From Ga0077527 sp964433345 (lineage in GTDB: Bacteria; Pseudomonadota; Gammaproteobacteria; Burkholderiales; SG8-41): DNA of 64,000 nt. The stretch covers positions 62,001 through 126,000 of the forward strand of contig CAYSQJ010000005.1 in assembly GCA_964433345.1 (NCBI GenBank). Reading direction: 5' to 3'. Made by a program: the position numbers and the translations under genes. The notes below the pieces were generated by a model, which worked only from the letters and a program-made list of their open reading frames with translations, did no database searches and had not been told where the DNA came from. Positions 1 through 8,807 of the stretch are shown here, in pieces (within the stretch, counting starts at the first letter, position 1; each line of letters opens with the position of its first letter).

Positions 1-292
1 TTTGCGCCAGTTCGCGGACATAAGCCTCCAGTCCGCACATGCCTTCGGCCAGCGCGCGCACGACTTGGTCCGGTGTGCGGCCGCCGTTGGTGGCCTTGAG
101 ATAGGCATAGGCCTGCTCCGGGTCATGCGCGCTGCGCACCGCGCCATAGGAGCAGATCGACAGTCCGCCGGGCACGGTGGACTTCTCGATCAGCAGGGTT
201 TTGGCGCCGGCCTGTGCTGCATTGAGTGCCGCGATGCCGCCGCCATGGCCGAAGCCGGCGACGACGACGTCGAAGGTTTCCGTGAATTCCAT
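1..292 (-). CDS. FAD-dependent oxidoreductase, N-terminal part (cut by window edge)
   Basis: The gene reads leftward from an ATG at 292, and 97 codons are visible before the window ends. Residues 7-36 form a classic FAD Rossmann start: a hydrophobic strand, then G13-F-G15-H-G-G18 (GxGxxG), a helix, and an acidic residue at the end of the second strand (E36, in LLIEK) for the FAD ribose. A PGG turn follows at 41-43. This is typical of the fumarate reductase/FAD_binding_2 flavoprotein family, whose members oxidise or reduce carboxylate or ketosteroid-like substrates. The substrate cannot be told from this fragment. It lies downstream of the VOC and hydroxyacid dehydrogenase genes with a 29-nt gap, probably in the same operon. 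Confidence 0.8.
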   Translation of the reverse strand, partial: MEFTETFDVVVAGFGHGGGIAALNAAQAGAKTLLIEKSTVPGGLSICSYGAVRSAHDPEQAYAYLKATNGGRTPDQVVRALAEGMCGLEAYVRELAQ

Positions 293-321
293 TTTGACTT
301 TCAATGTTGGATGATCAGTGG

Positions 322-1257
322 TCATTCAAAAACGGGCAGGGTGGCGCCGGGTGCCTGGAACAGCACGAAACCGCCGACCGTGCCCGGCCATTCCAGCAGC
401 AGGCGCCCGGAGATGTTGCGCACCTGGCACTGAGCATCGTCGAGATGTCGCCGTGTCGCGTCGAGGTCATCGCTGCTCAGCACATAGCCGGCGATCCAGG
501 GCAGCGACGGTGCCTGCATGCCCAGCGTGCGCTGCAGTGCCGCGGGAGTGACGAAGAGCAGGGCGCCCCGCTGGCTGTCGATGCGCCACAACGATCCGCT
601 CACCTGCGCCAGCAGGCCGGTGAAACGCGCATAGCGCTGCGCGGCTTCCTGCGGATCCTCAACGCATACGATCACTGCCGCCAATCCGCGTGCGCGGTTG
701 GCGTGCGCGGTCCATCGCGGCTGCCACAGCAGTTCGGGCGTGTGCTGCTGGCAGTACTGGATGCGGCCTTCGGCCATGGTGCCCGGGGGCACGCGGACTA
801 CGGTGAAGCGCGCGGTGCCGCTGCCGCTGACGTTATCGATGCAGGTGCCGATTTCGCGCTGCAGGGCCACGGCTGGGAGCGGTGCGAAGCCGTTTTTCTC
901 CAGTCGCGCATGGTCGGCACCGGCTTCGGCGGTGCCGAAGGCGATCAGGTGCATGCCGGTGTAGCGCTGGATGGCCGCGCGCAGCTGCTCGGCGATCGGC
1001 GTGTCGCCGGTAGGTGTCAGGAACTCGAGGTAGCCTTCGCGCAGCATCACGCAGCGATTGCCGGCGCCAGCCGGTACCAGCGGACCGCCGGGTTCCAGCC
1101 GGTGTGATTGCGCCGAAAACGGCGTCAGCGTGAAGCCGGCCTGTTCCAGAGCCGCGCTGGCGGCATCGATGTGCGGCACGAAGTGGGCGACATGGTCGAT
1201 GTTGAGCCTGCCGGTGGATGGCGACTGGGACGCGGGGTTGGTGCCGGTGGCCGTCAT
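322..1257 (-). CDS. VOC-superfamily (glyoxalase-like domain) protein
   Basis: A 311-residue protein. The N-terminal half opens with NIDHVAHFVPHID, the usual first strand of a vicinal-oxygen-chelate domain with a candidate metal His, and continues with a paired beta-alpha-beta-beta-beta module (CVMLREGYLEFLTP). A second, weaker module follows from about residue 165. The length and pattern resemble the Glyoxalase_3-like group; the reaction is unknown. I chose the ATG at 1257 because it overlaps the stop codon of the upstream dehydrogenase by one base (TGATG), which implies translational coupling. A longer reading to 1413 would overlap that gene by about 150 nt and has no domain support. Its place between a flavoprotein and a dehydrogenase suggests an organic-acid catabolic operon. 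Confidence 0.75.
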   Translation of the reverse strand: MTATGTNPASQSPSTGRLNIDHVAHFVPHIDAASAALEQAGFTLTPFSAQSHRLEPGGPLVPAGAGNRCVMLREGYLEFLTPTGDTPIAEQLRAAIQRYTGMHLIAFGTAEAGADHARLEKNGFAPLPAVALQREIGTCIDNVSGSGTARFTVVRVPPGTMAEGRIQYCQQHTPELLWQPRWTAHANRARGLAAVIVCVEDPQEAAQRYARFTGLLAQVSGSLWRIDSQRGALLFVTPAALQRTLGMQAPSLPWIAGYVLSSDDLDATRRHLDDAQCQVRNISGRLLLEWPGTVGGFVLFQAPGATLPVFE

Positions 1258-2255
1258 CAGTAGCCCAGCTTCGGGTCGATGCGCCGCTTCAGCCGCTTGC
1301 CGGCGAGAAACAGCGCCAGGTTTTCGAACCAGAGATCGATCGTGATGTCGGCGTAATGCTCGCCGTCGTCGCAGGAAACATGCGGGGTGATCACCAGGTT
1401 GGGCGTGCTCCACAGCGTGGCATTGGCGGGCAGGGGTTCGGGATCGACAACGTCGAGCACCGCACCGGCGAGCCGGCCGCTGCGCAGGCGTTTTTCCAGG
1501 GCAGCCTGGTCGATCACCGGGCCGCGTGCGATGTTGATGACGCCGGCCGAGGGTTTCAGCAGGTCCATGCGCGCGGCGCTGAGCAGGCCGCGGGTTTCCG
1601 CGGTCAGCGGCACCGCAAGCACGACGAAATCGGCCTGTGGCAGCACGCGGTCGAGCTGGCGGTAAGTCACCACGCGGTCGACATGGCGGTTTTTCTGCAC
1701 GCTGCGCCGCACGCCGATGACCTTGAGGCCGATCTTCTTCGCGGCGCGGGCGGCAGCCTCACCGAGATCGCCGAGGCCGATGACCACCGCCGTCCTGCCG
1801 GTGATGCTGGGCGAGTACAGCGCCTCCCAGCGGCGAGACTGCTGGTTGGCCATGACCGCAGCCATCCGCGAGTTGAGCAGGTGATAGGCCATGGTCATGT
1901 ACTGCTCGGCCTTGTGGCCATGCGCGCCGCTGTTGTTGGTGAACACCGTGCCGCGAGGTAGCCAGTCGAGCGGCAGCACGCCGTCTATGCCGGCCGAGGT
2001 CGAGTGAATCCATTTCAGCCGGGGCGCACGCAGTGCGAACCTGTCGCGGTCGGCCGGCAGGCCGATCACCAGGTCGGCATCGGCCAGCGCGGCTTCCAGG
2101 ATGTCGCCGTCCCAGCCGAAGCTGACCTTGCCTATGTGCCGGGCCAGCGCCCGGTGCCGCTTGCAGGCTGCAGCCCAGTGCTGCGGCAGGATGTGCGAAA
2201 TGCCGTTTTTCCGGCGCGTGTTCTCGATGTGCAGCTTCAGTTTCTTCGTTGTCAT
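1257..2255 (-). CDS. D-2-hydroxyacid dehydrogenase (NAD(P)-dependent)
   Basis: A 332-residue member of the D-isomer-specific 2-hydroxyacid dehydrogenase family, which interconverts 2-hydroxy and 2-oxo acids. The central Rossmann motif is VVIGLGDLGEAAA (about residues 157-169). The family's catalytic set is visible in order: Arg in NIARGPVID, Glu in DVVDPEPLP, and His in VITPHVS. Family length is about 310-340. The catalytic domain is slightly divergent and starts with a basic stretch (MTTKKLKLHIENTRRK). The gene is coupled to the downstream VOC gene and lies 184 nt from ubiD, transcribed the same way. The substrate is not predictable; glyoxylate or hydroxypyruvate-like acids are typical. Confidence 0.88.
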   Translation of the reverse strand: MTTKKLKLHIENTRRKNGISHILPQHWAAACKRHRALARHIGKVSFGWDGDILEAALADADLVIGLPADRDRFALRAPRLKWIHSTSAGIDGVLPLDWLPRGTVFTNNSGAHGHKAEQYMTMAYHLLNSRMAAVMANQQSRRWEALYSPSITGRTAVVIGLGDLGEAAARAAKKIGLKVIGVRRSVQKNRHVDRVVTYRQLDRVLPQADFVVLAVPLTAETRGLLSAARMDLLKPSAGVINIARGPVIDQAALEKRLRSGRLAGAVLDVVDPEPLPANATLWSTPNLVITPHVSCDDGEHYADITIDLWFENLALFLAGKRLKRRIDPKLGY

Positions 2256-2439
2256 GCCACTTGATTGATCTGTTTGGGGTGCCGGCAGTGCTGGCCCGGC
2301 CCGCGCACTGCCGCCATCGGCACGGCGATCATGCCGGACGGCGGAGCGGCGTCGACTTGCCCGAGTTTACATTTTTCGAGGCGCCGCCCGGGCGAGCGCG
2401 CCGGAATCCGCATGAATGTTCTGAACTGCGGTGTTCATC

Positions 2440-4062
2440 TCAGGTGCTTTTCACCGGCGGCTTTGCCGCGAAAGCCGAGTCGCGCAGGCACATGCGGCCG
2501 CGCGGGTCCTGCCACAGCTTGCCGTCCTCGTGCAGCTTGCCCAGTGCGCGGGCCACCGTTTGGAAGTCGTAGTCGGCGAATTGCTCGGCGAGCTCCGAGT
2601 AGTATTTCGGGATTTTCTCGATGACCGCGACGATCTTGGCCGACAGCTCGGCCACCGCCTTGTCTCCGGAGGCCACTGCCGGCGCCGGGTCGGCCTTGCC
2701 GCTGTAGTAGTCGGCGATTTTGGCGCGGTCGGTGTAGGCGTAGGAAATGCGCTCGAAACGCTCCTTGGGAATGCCCTCGGAAATCGTCGCGTCTATGCCG
2801 ACCTTGGCGCCCGTCGGCACCACGCCATGGGGCATCACCGGCAGGCTGGGATCCAGCGGCTTGGCGCGGCTGCCCGGGATCACCATCACGTCCTTGTCGC
2901 CCTGCACGCGGGTGGCGATCGCCCACTCGACATCCATCGCGTTGAACACGTCGATGTCGTCGTCGACCACCACCACGTGTTTCAGGTCCATCACCGACAG
3001 CGCGGCGAGCAGGGCGTTCTTGCCTTCGCCGGCCTGCTTTTTGATGGAAATGATGGCATGCCACATGCCGCAGCCGCCGAGCGTGACGTTGATGTCCTTG
3101 ATCTGGATGCCGGCGGTTTTCAGTGCGCGGCGGATCTGGGTGTAACGCGTCGGCGCCATCAGCCAGGTGTTTTCCCAGGGCATGTGCAGCGCGTAATAGA
3201 TTGCATCCTTGCGCATGGTGATGGCGTTGATGCGCACCACCGGATTCCAGTGCAGGCCGCCCATCAGCCGGGTGAATTCGCCGAAGCGGCCTTCGGGCTG
3301 GGTCCAGCCGGTCGGCAGGATCTCGCCTTCGAGCACGATCTCGGAATCGGCGATGCATGGCAGGTCTATGGTTTCGCACTGCGCGAGTTCGATCGCCGCG
3401 CCGCGGATGCCGCCGGCGATGCCCATCTCGTCGGTGCCCAGCGGGGCGCGGAAGCCTGAGCCGAGGTTCTCGAAGGGATGGTTTCCGATCGAGATCGAGA
3501 TCGGGCAGGGCCGGCCCGCCTCGTAGGCGCGCTGAGCAAACAGCCGCATGTTGTTCGGCGTGACGATGTCGATGCCGGTGAGGTTCTTTTCCTTGACCAT
3601 GAAGCGGTAGATGCCGGAATTGAGGCCGAACTCCGGATCCTTGGCGATGGTGATGCCGGCGGTGATCATCGGCCCGCCGTCGTAGATCGAGAACATGGGG
3701 ATCGGCAGGCTGAACAGGTCGACGTCCTTGCCGGTCCTGATTACCTGTTTCAGCGGGGCGTTTTCGACGTAGCGCGGGGGTATCGGATTTTCGATGCCCT
3801 GCTGCAGCCGGAATTCGATTTCGGGATAGGTTTCACAGCCCATCGACATGATTGCTCGCTTCTGCGAGCGGATGATGCCGGAGACCACCGGCATGTCGTA
3901 GCCGATGACCTTGTGGAACAGCAGTGCCTTGTCGGACTGGTCGACCAAGGTCGCAATGTGCCGGCTGTCGACCGGCTGCTTGATGTCGACGAGCTCCTTC
4001 TCGGTGCGCAGCCTGTCGAGGAAACCGCGGAAATTTTCGTCGGCGTAGGGCAGGGGTTTCAT
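2440..4062 (-). CDS. ubiD: UbiD-family prenyl-FMN-dependent decarboxylase
   Basis: A 540-residue UbiD-family (de)carboxylase that uses prenylated FMN to decarboxylate aromatic or alpha,beta-unsaturated acids. The E-R-E catalytic set can be placed: R153 in GIYRFMV, then E257 and E262 in EGRFGEF. The 104- and 5-residue spacings match R173/E277/E282 of the fungal ferulic acid decarboxylase Fdc1. The ATG at 4062 overlaps the ubiX stop by 4 nt (ATGA), so the decarboxylase is coupled to its cofactor-making partner. Given the catabolic neighbours, a peripheral aromatic or unsaturated acid is as likely a substrate as the ubiquinone precursor. The C-terminus is slightly longer than in UbiD proper. Confidence 0.93.
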   Translation of the reverse strand: MKPLPYADENFRGFLDRLRTEKELVDIKQPVDSRHIATLVDQSDKALLFHKVIGYDMPVVSGIIRSQKRAIMSMGCETYPEIEFRLQQGIENPIPPRYVENAPLKQVIRTGKDVDLFSLPIPMFSIYDGGPMITAGITIAKDPEFGLNSGIYRFMVKEKNLTGIDIVTPNNMRLFAQRAYEAGRPCPISISIGNHPFENLGSGFRAPLGTDEMGIAGGIRGAAIELAQCETIDLPCIADSEIVLEGEILPTGWTQPEGRFGEFTRLMGGLHWNPVVRINAITMRKDAIYYALHMPWENTWLMAPTRYTQIRRALKTAGIQIKDINVTLGGCGMWHAIISIKKQAGEGKNALLAALSVMDLKHVVVVDDDIDVFNAMDVEWAIATRVQGDKDVMVIPGSRAKPLDPSLPVMPHGVVPTGAKVGIDATISEGIPKERFERISYAYTDRAKIADYYSGKADPAPAVASGDKAVAELSAKIVAVIEKIPKYYSELAEQFADYDFQTVARALGKLHEDGKLWQDPRGRMCLRDSAFAAKPPVKST

Positions 4063-4682
4063 TGTTTCTTCTTGTCCTTCAGTTCGGCCGGGCCGGTGAC
4101 GCCGGCCCAGCGGTTGATGGTGTCGTGTTCGACATCGAACAGGTCGAGTACCCGGCCGACCGTGTGATTGACCAGGTCATCGATGGTCTTGCCACCGCTG
4201 TAGAAGGCCGGCACCGGCGGGAAAATGATGCCGCCCATCAGCGTCACAGCCTCCATGTTGCGGATATGCGCCAGGTTCAGAGGCGTTTCGCGGGTGATCA
4301 GCACCAGCCGGCGACGTTCCTTGAGAATCACGTCGGCGGCACGGGTGATCAGATTGTCGGCGAGGGCGTGGGCAACGCCGCCCAGGGTTTTCATCGAGCA
4401 GGGCGCGACCACCATGCCGGCGGTGATGAAGGAACCGCTGGCGATGGTGGCGCCGATGTCGCGGACGTTGTGGGTGACGTCTGCGAGCCTGTGCAGCGCC
4501 TTGCGGTCCATGCCGTATTCCTGGAAGGCATTGAGCACTCCGGCCTCCGACACCACGAGATGGGTCTCCCAGCCGCCGATTCCGCGCAGGCGCTCGAGGA
4601 TGCGGATGCCGTAGACGGAGCCTGAAGCGCCGGTCATCGCGACGATCAGGCGCCGGGGCGTCGTCTTGTGCGGTGCATTCAT
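4059..4682 (-). CDS. ubiX: UbiX-family flavin prenyltransferase
   Basis: A 207-residue flavin prenyltransferase of the UbiX/Pad1 family, which joins a dimethylallyl group to reduced FMN to make the prFMN cofactor used by UbiD. The FMN-binding start VAMTGASGSVYGIRILE (about 14-30) and the later APCSMKTLGGVAHALADNLITRA region are diagnostic of the flavoprotein fold. Length fits the family (about 190-210). The start at 4682 has an AGAGG ribosome-binding site 8 nt upstream. The overlap with ubiD argues for a dedicated, coordinately made pair. The basic tail (ELKDKKKQ) is not part of the conserved fold. Confidence 0.95.
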   Translation of the reverse strand: MNAPHKTTPRRLIVAMTGASGSVYGIRILERLRGIGGWETHLVVSEAGVLNAFQEYGMDRKALHRLADVTHNVRDIGATIASGSFITAGMVVAPCSMKTLGGVAHALADNLITRAADVILKERRRLVLITRETPLNLAHIRNMEAVTLMGGIIFPPVPAFYSGGKTIDDLVNHTVGRVLDLFDVEHDTINRWAGVTGPAELKDKKKQ

Positions 4683-5028
4683 TGCTCTGCCTCTTTCATC
4701 CAGCGGAACAGGTGGTTTCGAGCGGACACAGGATGCCCGCCTCGAGGATGGCCATCACAGTCAACAGCGTCAACGTCCGGGCAAATGCATTGCCGGTCCG
4801 GATCGGGTCCGTTACCTGGCGCAGCCGGTATCCTACACTGCCCCGCGAGCCTGACGTCCCGGCGGGGGTGAGGATGCGGCTTCCGGGGACTTCGGGCATT
4901 TGCGGAGATGGTGACTGGTAAATGGTGATTGGGGGGGGCGGGGTGATCAAGTCACCAGGTGATTGAGTGACTGGTGATGATGCTTCGGTTTTACCTAATC
5001 ACTTAATCGCTTAATCACCTGATCACCG
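4683..5028. other. Intergenic region, mostly without recognised content
   Basis: These 346 nt separate the thioesterase stop from the ubiX start, both read leftward, so they should hold the ubiXD promoter. The only clear structure is the inverted repeat at 4942-5027 next to a G-run (ttggggggggcgggg, about 4929-4944). Reading frames here have no domain-like content, and I see no confident promoter boxes. Confidence 0.6.
4942..5027. repeat. Imperfect inverted repeat built of GATTAAG/GGTGATT units
   Basis: The left arm (4942-4979) and right arm (4996-5027) are imperfect reverse complements. The reverse complement of the right arm contains CAGGTGATTAAGCGATTAA, against CAGGTGATTGAGTGACTGG on the left. 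Within the right arm the unit TAATC(A/G)CT is repeated in tandem. The loop holds a TTCG-like turn. The element begins immediately after the thioesterase stop and could act as a terminator-like stem or mRNA stabiliser. It differs in sequence from the other repeats in this window. Confidence 0.7.
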
Positions 5029-5457
5029 TCACTTGGGAGGCGCCGTGAAGTAGGTGCCGCGGCCGCTGGCGACCAGTGCGCCGTCCTTGTCGTAAACGTA
5101 GGCCTCTGCGGTCGAATACTGGCTGCCGCTGCGAACGACCCGGCCCTTGGCGGTCAGGTCGCCGGGCATTGCGGCCTTGTGGTAATCGACGCGGATGTCG
5201 ATGGTCGGTACCGGGCGGCCGAGCTGGGCGGCGATTGCGTAATCGGCGACGACGTCGACGATCGCGGCGAGGATGCCGCCGTGGGTATATTTCCGATCGG
5301 GGTTGACCACCCATTCCTCGCGCCAGGCGGCCTTCACTTCGATGCCGTCTTCACCGGCCTTGAGGAAGGTGAAGTTCAGCCACTGGTTGAAGGGGCCGCG
5401 GCTGATCAGTTTCTGCAGTTGTTCGAGGCTGGGAGGGGTGGGTTTGCTGTCGGTCAT
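5029..5457 (-). CDS. PaaI-family hotdog-fold thioesterase
   Basis: A 142-residue single-hotdog acyl-CoA thioesterase. The family signature THGGILAAIVDVVADYA (about residues 58-74) gives the HGG motif followed by the long central helix with its catalytic Asp. The C-terminal strands (DIRVDYHKAAMPGDLTAKG, then A.VYDKDGALVASGRGTYF) complete the fold. It likely hydrolyses acyl- or aroyl-CoA in the cytoplasm, often as a rescue step in CoA-ester catabolism. A GGAG site 7 nt upstream supports the ATG at 5457. It lies 63 nt downstream of the acyl-CoA synthetase, so the two may be co-transcribed and act on the same kind of thioester. Confidence 0.9.
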   Translation of the reverse strand: MTDSKPTPPSLEQLQKLISRGPFNQWLNFTFLKAGEDGIEVKAAWREEWVVNPDRKYTHGGILAAIVDVVADYAIAAQLGRPVPTIDIRVDYHKAAMPGDLTAKGRVVRSGSQYSTAEAYVYDKDGALVASGRGTYFTAPPK

Positions 5458-5520
5458 TGTTTTGCTCCGGATAAACGGGGATTAAGTGCTACAGGGAGAG
5501 ACTGCACAACATGATAACGG

Positions 5521-7056
5521 TCATGCCGCCGATGAATTCTTCTCGGCACGCTGTGCCGCGATTTCGCGCAGGCGCAAGCGATCAACCTTGTTGGTGCCTG
5601 CCAGCGGCAGCTGGTCGAGGAAAAACACGCGCCGCGGGTGCTGGTAGGCGGGGCCGTGGGCGAGTGCATGCTGCTTGAGCTCTTCCTCGCCGGCGTTCTT
5701 CCCGGCGCGCAGCACGACGAAGGCGTAGGGAACCTGACCCTTCAGCTCATGCGCGAAAGGCAGCACGCAGGCCTGGTGCACGGTCGGGTGCTTCTCCAGC
5801 AGGCGCTCGACCTCGATCGGGAAAATGTTTTCGCCGCCGCAGACGAACATGTCATCGGTGCGGCCGACGAAGAAATAGAAGCCGTCGGCATCGCGGCGGC
5901 AGACGTCGCCGCTGTGATACCAGCCGCCGGCCAGCCGCTTCTCGGTTGCTTCCGGCAGGTTGTGGTAGCCGATCAGGATGCCGGGGTTGCGCAGCAGCAG
6001 TTCGCCTTCGTCGGGATGCGGGCCGTTGACCAGCTTCGCCTCGGTGCCGGGATAGGGCACGCCGATCGAACCCGGCGGTCGCGGCTTGCCTTCCGGGTGC
6101 GGTCCCAGCGGCACCGGGCCGCCCTCGGTGACACCGTAGACCACCAGTGGTTCGGCGTTGGGGAAATGCCTGCGGATGTCGGCGAGCAGCTGCGGCGAGG
6201 AGGGCGCAGAGCCCATCATCACGGTGCGCACCGAGGTCGTATCGGTTTTTGCCAGCAGGTCGCTGCGGGCGAGCAGCATCGAGATCATCGTCGGCACGCC
6301 GGAGATCACCGTGCAGCGGTAGCGCGAAAGCGCGGCGAGGTAGCCCTCGACGCTGAACTGCGGCATCAGCACCATCTTCGCGCCGGCAGTGAGGCCCTGC
6401 TTGATCGCGTTGAGCGCGTTCTTGTGATACAGCGGTGCCGCAACCAGGATGACATCCTTTTTCGATGTGCCGCGGGTATGCGCAAGGATGCGCCGGCTCC
6501 AGTTCTGGCCGTAGTGGGTCAGCAGCACACCCTTGGGCTTTCCGGTGGAACCCGAGGTGTAGGGCTGGATCGCGACAGTGTCCGGGGCCGGCTCGAAAGG
6601 CGAGTAAGCGCCGGGATCGAGGAATCGCGACCAGGCATCGCCGTCGTCATAGACCACCGTGCGGGCATCGGCAGGCAGCAGGTGGCGCCAGGCCGTCTCG
6701 CAGAACACCAGTTTTGCGCCGGCATCGTCGACGATGTAACGCACGGTGTCGGCGGCGAGCTTGATGTTGATGGGAACCGGCACCATGCCGGCGCGCATCG
6801 TGCCCAGCAGTGTGATCACGAATTCGGCGCGGTTCAGGGCAAGTATGCCGACGCGGTCGCCGGGCTTGAGCCCGCTGCGCTCGAGACCGCGCGCGAGCGC
6901 ATTGCAGGCGGCATCAAGCTCGCTGAAGCCGTATTCGCGCGGCGCTGACGCATCTCGCAGGTCGACCAGTGCCGTGCGCGCGAGGCTGGAATGATCGGCG
7001 AAAGGCGCGCCGAGGTTGCCGGCGTAGCCGCGGGGTTCGGGGCAGGGGATGGTCAT
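5521..7056 (-). CDS. Class I adenylate-forming acyl-CoA synthetase (AMP-binding)
   Basis: A 511-residue acid:CoA ligase that activates a carboxylic acid through an acyl-AMP. The ATP-binding signature YTSGSTGKPKGVLLTH (about 160-175), a GVTEGGP core motif, the hinge region (GRTDDMFVCGGENIFPIEVE) and a C-terminal Lys in GTNKVDR are all present and in the right order. The start is taken as the ATG at 7056; an upstream TTG would add seven residues. It may be long- or medium-chain or aromatic-acid specific, which cannot be decided from the motifs. The upstream edge lies next to the inverted repeat at 7096-7201. Confidence 0.9.
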   Translation of the reverse strand: MTIPCPEPRGYAGNLGAPFADHSSLARTALVDLRDASAPREYGFSELDAACNALARGLERSGLKPGDRVGILALNRAEFVITLLGTMRAGMVPVPINIKLAADTVRYIVDDAGAKLVFCETAWRHLLPADARTVVYDDGDAWSRFLDPGAYSPFEPAPDTVAIQPYTSGSTGKPKGVLLTHYGQNWSRRILAHTRGTSKKDVILVAAPLYHKNALNAIKQGLTAGAKMVLMPQFSVEGYLAALSRYRCTVISGVPTMISMLLARSDLLAKTDTTSVRTVMMGSAPSSPQLLADIRRHFPNAEPLVVYGVTEGGPVPLGPHPEGKPRPPGSIGVPYPGTEAKLVNGPHPDEGELLLRNPGILIGYHNLPEATEKRLAGGWYHSGDVCRRDADGFYFFVGRTDDMFVCGGENIFPIEVERLLEKHPTVHQACVLPFAHELKGQVPYAFVVLRAGKNAGEEELKQHALAHGPAYQHPRRVFFLDQLPLAGTNKVDRLRLREIAAQRAEKNSSAA

Positions 7057-7095
7057 GCGGTTTGAAAAAAAGCCCAAATCAAAGTCAAAAACTTA

Positions 7096-7201
7096 GCCAC
7101 AGAGGACGCAGAGTTCACAGAGAAAACCCGAAGACACCCGAAAGTGGCGGAGGATTATCCGTTACGAGCTTTTACTCCGTGTCCTCTGTGCTCTCTGTGG
7201 C
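7096..7201. repeat. Long inverted repeat of the GCCACAGAG type, copy 1
   Basis: The left arm starts GCCACAGAGGACGCAGAG. The right arm's reverse complement starts GCCACAGAGAGCACAGAGG. The arms are roughly 30 bp and imperfect, and the spacer holds about 40 bp. The same arm sequence recurs at 38645-38741, so this is a dispersed family. It fills the gap between the MDR enzyme (stop at 7219) and the acyl-CoA synthetase (start at 7056), both read leftward. The RNA would form a long stem, possibly a terminator or attenuator. Confidence 0.85.
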
Positions 7202-7218
7202 CAAAAGGTTTTAGCGGG

Positions 7219-8223
7219 TCAAGGCGTAATCACGACCTTGCCGAACACCTCGCGGTCCTCGATCAGCTTGAGGCCCTTGGCGGCATCCTGCAGTGGCATC
7301 ACCTCGTCGACCACCGGCTTCATCTTGCCCTGCTGGATCAGGTCCATCAGCGCCTTCAGGTTTTCGTCGTAGAAGCTGTTGGAGCCGATGATCTGCAGTT
7401 CGAAGCTCCAGACGTAGCGCAGGTCTTCCTTGGGGTCGTAGCCGGCAGTGGCGCCGCAGACCAGGATCTTGCCGCCGCGCTTGACGCATTTCAGCGTCGG
7501 CGCCCAGGTGTCGCCGCCGGTGAAGTTGATGACAACGTCGACGCCGCCCTCGTAGTTGCGGCGCTGCGGCTTGCCGAATTTTTCGATGGCCCACTTCGAG
7601 AAATCGGTGGTCTTGTAGTTGATGACATGGTCGGCGCCGAGATCCTTCAGGCGCTGGATCTTGTCCTCGCTCGAGGCGCAGGCGATGACTTCGGCGCCGA
7701 GCATCTTGGCGAGCAGTACGCAGCCGGTGCCGACACCGCCGCTGGCGCCCAGCACCAGCACCTTGTCGCCCTTCTTGATCGTGTTGTGGGTGATGATCAT
7801 GCGGTGCGCGGTGCCGTAGGCGACCGGCAGCGAAGCGGCCTGTTCGAAGCTGACGTTTTCGGGCATCTTGATCAGCTGGTCGGCGGAGACCAGGCATTTC
7901 TCGGCCAGTCCGCCATGCATCATCTCGCCCATCAGGCCCTTTTTCTTGTTCAGCGGGTTGACCAGCACGCGGTCACCCGGTTTCCAGCCGGAAACGCCGG
8001 CGCCCACTTCGAGAATCTCGCCGGCGAGGTCGAGGCCGATGATCATCGGGAACGGCACCTTGATGCCGGGCATGCCGCGCACCGTGAATACGTCGTGGTA
8101 GTTGAACGAGGTCGCCCTGACCCGGATCACCACATGGCCTTCGCAGACCACCGGATCGGGAAAGTCGGTTACGTATTCCAGTTTGTCCAGACCGCCATGT
8201 TCCCGAAGTACGACTGCTTTCAT
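7219..8223 (-). CDS. MDR-superfamily alcohol dehydrogenase/quinone oxidoreductase
   Basis: A 334-residue medium-chain dehydrogenase/reductase. It has an N-terminal GroES-like domain (MKAVVLREHGGLDKLEY...), the conserved MIIGLDLAGEILEVGAGV patch, and a nucleotide-binding motif VLVLGASGGVGTGCV (about 165-179). The four-Cys structural-zinc lobe of classic alcohol dehydrogenases is absent, so it is nearer the quinone oxidoreductase/zinc-free branch. A GGAG site 8 nt upstream supports the ATG at 8223. It lies 85 nt downstream of the cupin gene and may belong to the GntR-cupin transcription unit. A paralog of the same superfamily is at 36886-37881. Confidence 0.88.
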   Translation of the reverse strand: MKAVVLREHGGLDKLEYVTDFPDPVVCEGHVVIRVRATSFNYHDVFTVRGMPGIKVPFPMIIGLDLAGEILEVGAGVSGWKPGDRVLVNPLNKKKGLMGEMMHGGLAEKCLVSADQLIKMPENVSFEQAASLPVAYGTAHRMIITHNTIKKGDKVLVLGASGGVGTGCVLLAKMLGAEVIACASSEDKIQRLKDLGADHVINYKTTDFSKWAIEKFGKPQRRNYEGGVDVVINFTGGDTWAPTLKCVKRGGKILVCGATAGYDPKEDLRYVWSFELQIIGSNSFYDENLKALMDLIQQGKMKPVVDEVMPLQDAAKGLKLIEDREVFGKVVITP

Positions 8224-8308
8224 TGCATTTCTCCGTTGGGTGATGATTGATGATGCGACAGCTGCGTCGCCGCCGTGATTATGAACCCTGCGCCCGATCC
8301 CTGTCCTG

Positions 8309-8803
8309 TCAGCCCAGCACGCGGTTGACACCGGTGGCGACTCGCGCGGCGGCAATGCCGTAGACATGGATCGACACCGCGACGTCGCCGTCGGGGTTGG
8401 CGATCCGGTGTACGCCGGCATCGCCTTCGTCGAAGCTCAGTGTGCCCGCCTTCCGGCGCACCGTCCGCAGCGGTGCCGGCTTGCCGTTATCCGCGCTGTA
8501 GAAAGTCTCGCAGATTTCGCCGCGGTACACCGCCACGCTGCACCAGGTGTGGTGGCTGTGTATGGGGCTCTGCTGGCCATTGCCCCAGACCAGGGACACG
8601 ACGGTGTAACGGTCGAGAGGGTCCGCATAGAGCAGGTGGCGCGCGTATTGCTCGGGATCGACACGCAACTGGTCCGGCCCCAGCCAGCTGCCGGAGGCCA
8701 CGGCCTGGCCGAGTGCCGCAGTGACCGCGGCGGGGAAGATTTCGCGGGGTGCGGCGAGCGCTGCGTCAAGTCCGCGAACAAGTGTCTGCAGTGTGTCTGT
8801 CAT
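8309..8803 (-). CDS. Cysteine-dioxygenase-like cupin
   Basis: A 164-residue cupin resembling the cysteine/3-mercaptopropionate dioxygenase group of mononuclear iron thiol dioxygenases. The candidate metal ligands are the paired His in PIHSHHTWC (about 81-89) and a third His in VSIHVYGIA (about 145-153), the same PxHxH...H plan as CDO. The stretch DPLDRYTVVSLVWG before it is shared with a second protein at 38763-39377. The substrate is uncertain: it could be a thiol acid, or another acid if the iron site was repurposed. It starts 4 nt after the GntR stop and is probably coupled to it. Confidence 0.78.
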   Translation of the reverse strand: MTDTLQTLVRGLDAALAAPREIFPAAVTAALGQAVASGSWLGPDQLRVDPEQYARHLLYADPLDRYTVVSLVWGNGQQSPIHSHHTWCSVAVYRGEICETFYSADNGKPAPLRTVRRKAGTLSFDEGDAGVHRIANPDGDVAVSIHVYGIAAARVATGVNRVLG

Positions 8804-8807
8804 GGCT

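Noticed and set aside
4942..5027. The repeat units as a CRISPR array
   Set aside because: The units are short, arranged as an inverted pair without unique spacers, and no cas gene is present. No array was seen elsewhere in the window.
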